Source: an uncultured Gammaproteobacteria bacterium | GTDB lineage: Bacteria > Pseudomonadota > Gammaproteobacteria > Pseudomonadales > Pseudohongiellaceae | Assembly: GCA_903837345.1 (NCBI GenBank) | Contig: CAILUG010000059.1 | Span: 1 to 63,693, forward strand | Direction: 5' to 3' | Length of the DNA stretch: 63,693 bases | Shown here: one piece after another, positions 63,473 through 63,693 of the stretch | How the letters are laid out: the number at the start of each line of letters is the position of its first letter | How positions within the stretch are numbered: the stretch's first letter is position 1 | Notes under the pieces: model-generated | What the model was told of the DNA's origin: nothing | The model's database searches: none | What the model saw: the letters and a program-made list of their open reading frames with translations, nothing else | Program-made: the position numbers and the translations under genes

Positions 63473-63604
63473 GGTTGTGCGGCTGGCTGGTCGGACTGGG
63501 ATTCTATACTGCCTTTGCGTTCCCGGCGTGAGCTCGTCAGCAAATTTCTTTTGATAAGTTTATTGACCTTCTTTGAAGTTTCAAAATTTTTGCCTCAGTG
63601 CGCA

Positions 63605-63693
63605 GCCTTGGGCCGAGAGACGCTTCGGAAACACGCTCCGAGTACATCCCTGTAGCTTGTCTTCGGCCGTCCATGGCCTCAGACAGTTTCCGA
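63605..63693 (+). repeat. Structured palindromic element, copy 3 (cut by the window end)
   Basis: The left arm (63605-63632) begins GCCTTGGGC and ends TCGGAAAC, and the matching right arm starts GTTTCCGA at 63686 and runs off the window. The interior reads ACGCTCCGAGTACATCCC, TGTAG, then the hairpin GGCC-GTCC-ATGGCC, CCTCAGA. It shares the interior with copies 1 and 2 and the 28-nt arm length with copy 2, with compensated arm changes. It lies 133 bp upstream of the DnaT-like gene start. Confidence 0.8.

Noticed and set aside
1-63693. CRISPR arrays, tRNA and rRNA genes
   Set aside because: I saw no regularly spaced direct repeats and no convincing cloverleaf or rRNA sequence; a short tRNA could still be missed by eye, and tRNAscan-SE would decide.

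Overview
The window is chromosomal DNA of a gammaproteobacterium of moderate GC content. The evidence is the complete EF-P beta-lysylation set (efp with Lys34, epmA, epmB), the rsgA-rhdA-psd string next to orn that resembles the Pseudomonas arrangement, queG, a FimX-like c-di-GMP protein, sigma-54 promoters on nitrate assimilation genes, and many GGDEF, EAL, HDOD, PilZ and two-component proteins. I cannot name the genus from sequence alone.

Layout. 1-140: the right end of an IS21-family element. 193-9373: two convergent sensor-kinase/response-regulator pairs, the second of the CqsS/LqsS-like kinase class, then a minus-strand string epmB > FimX-like > HAMP/degenerate cyclase > response regulator. 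9418-15826: translation and housekeeping block (epmB, efp, epmA, psd, rhdA, rsgA, orn). The rsgA/orn gap holds two copies of a structured palindromic element; a third copy runs off the right edge. 15849-27685: nitrate assimilation. Two divergent transcription units leave a shared region with a sigma-54-type promoter on each strand: leftward, a molybdenum nitrate reductase with a DmsB-DmsC fusion partner; rightward, nirB-nirD-narK and a PP2C/Ser-Thr-kinase fusion. An HPP-family membrane protein faces the left unit across a terminator.

27712-28489: a small AT-rich islet with a double-glycine-leader peptide (bacteriocin-like) and a CPBP-like membrane protein. 28587-37802: S9 peptidase, an orphan MazE-type antitoxin overlapping a truncated secreted protein, a TPR-GGDEF cyclase, HDOD protein, ABM monooxygenase, M13 peptidase lipoprotein and a split spermidine-synthase-like pair. 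38040-48959: a large di-haem-motif secreted protein with a Tat-exported DUF1501 partner, a dicarboxylate symporter, a PHB-depolymerase-like esterase, a PAS-GGDEF-EAL protein, queG and a DUF4136 lipoprotein. 48989-52241: glgC broken by one frameshift, a PilZ protein, an NTF2-like protein and an AraC-Ada-type alkyltransferase.

52360-62361: a compact five-gene minus-strand operon (hybrid-type PAS histidine kinase, Hpt-REC-REC protein, membrane HEAT-repeat protein, GT2 polysaccharide synthase, TPR plus YaiO-like outer-membrane barrel), divergent from a GAF/multi-PAS histidine kinase and a single-domain REC protein. It reads as a phosphorelay-controlled exopolysaccharide synthesis/export system. 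The right end is a protein with three DnaT-like domains followed by palindrome copy 3.

Most worth following up: the palindromic element family with compensatory changes, the peptide/CPBP islet, the GT2-HEAT-YaiO operon, and the quinol-type nitrate reductase under divergent sigma-54 promoters.
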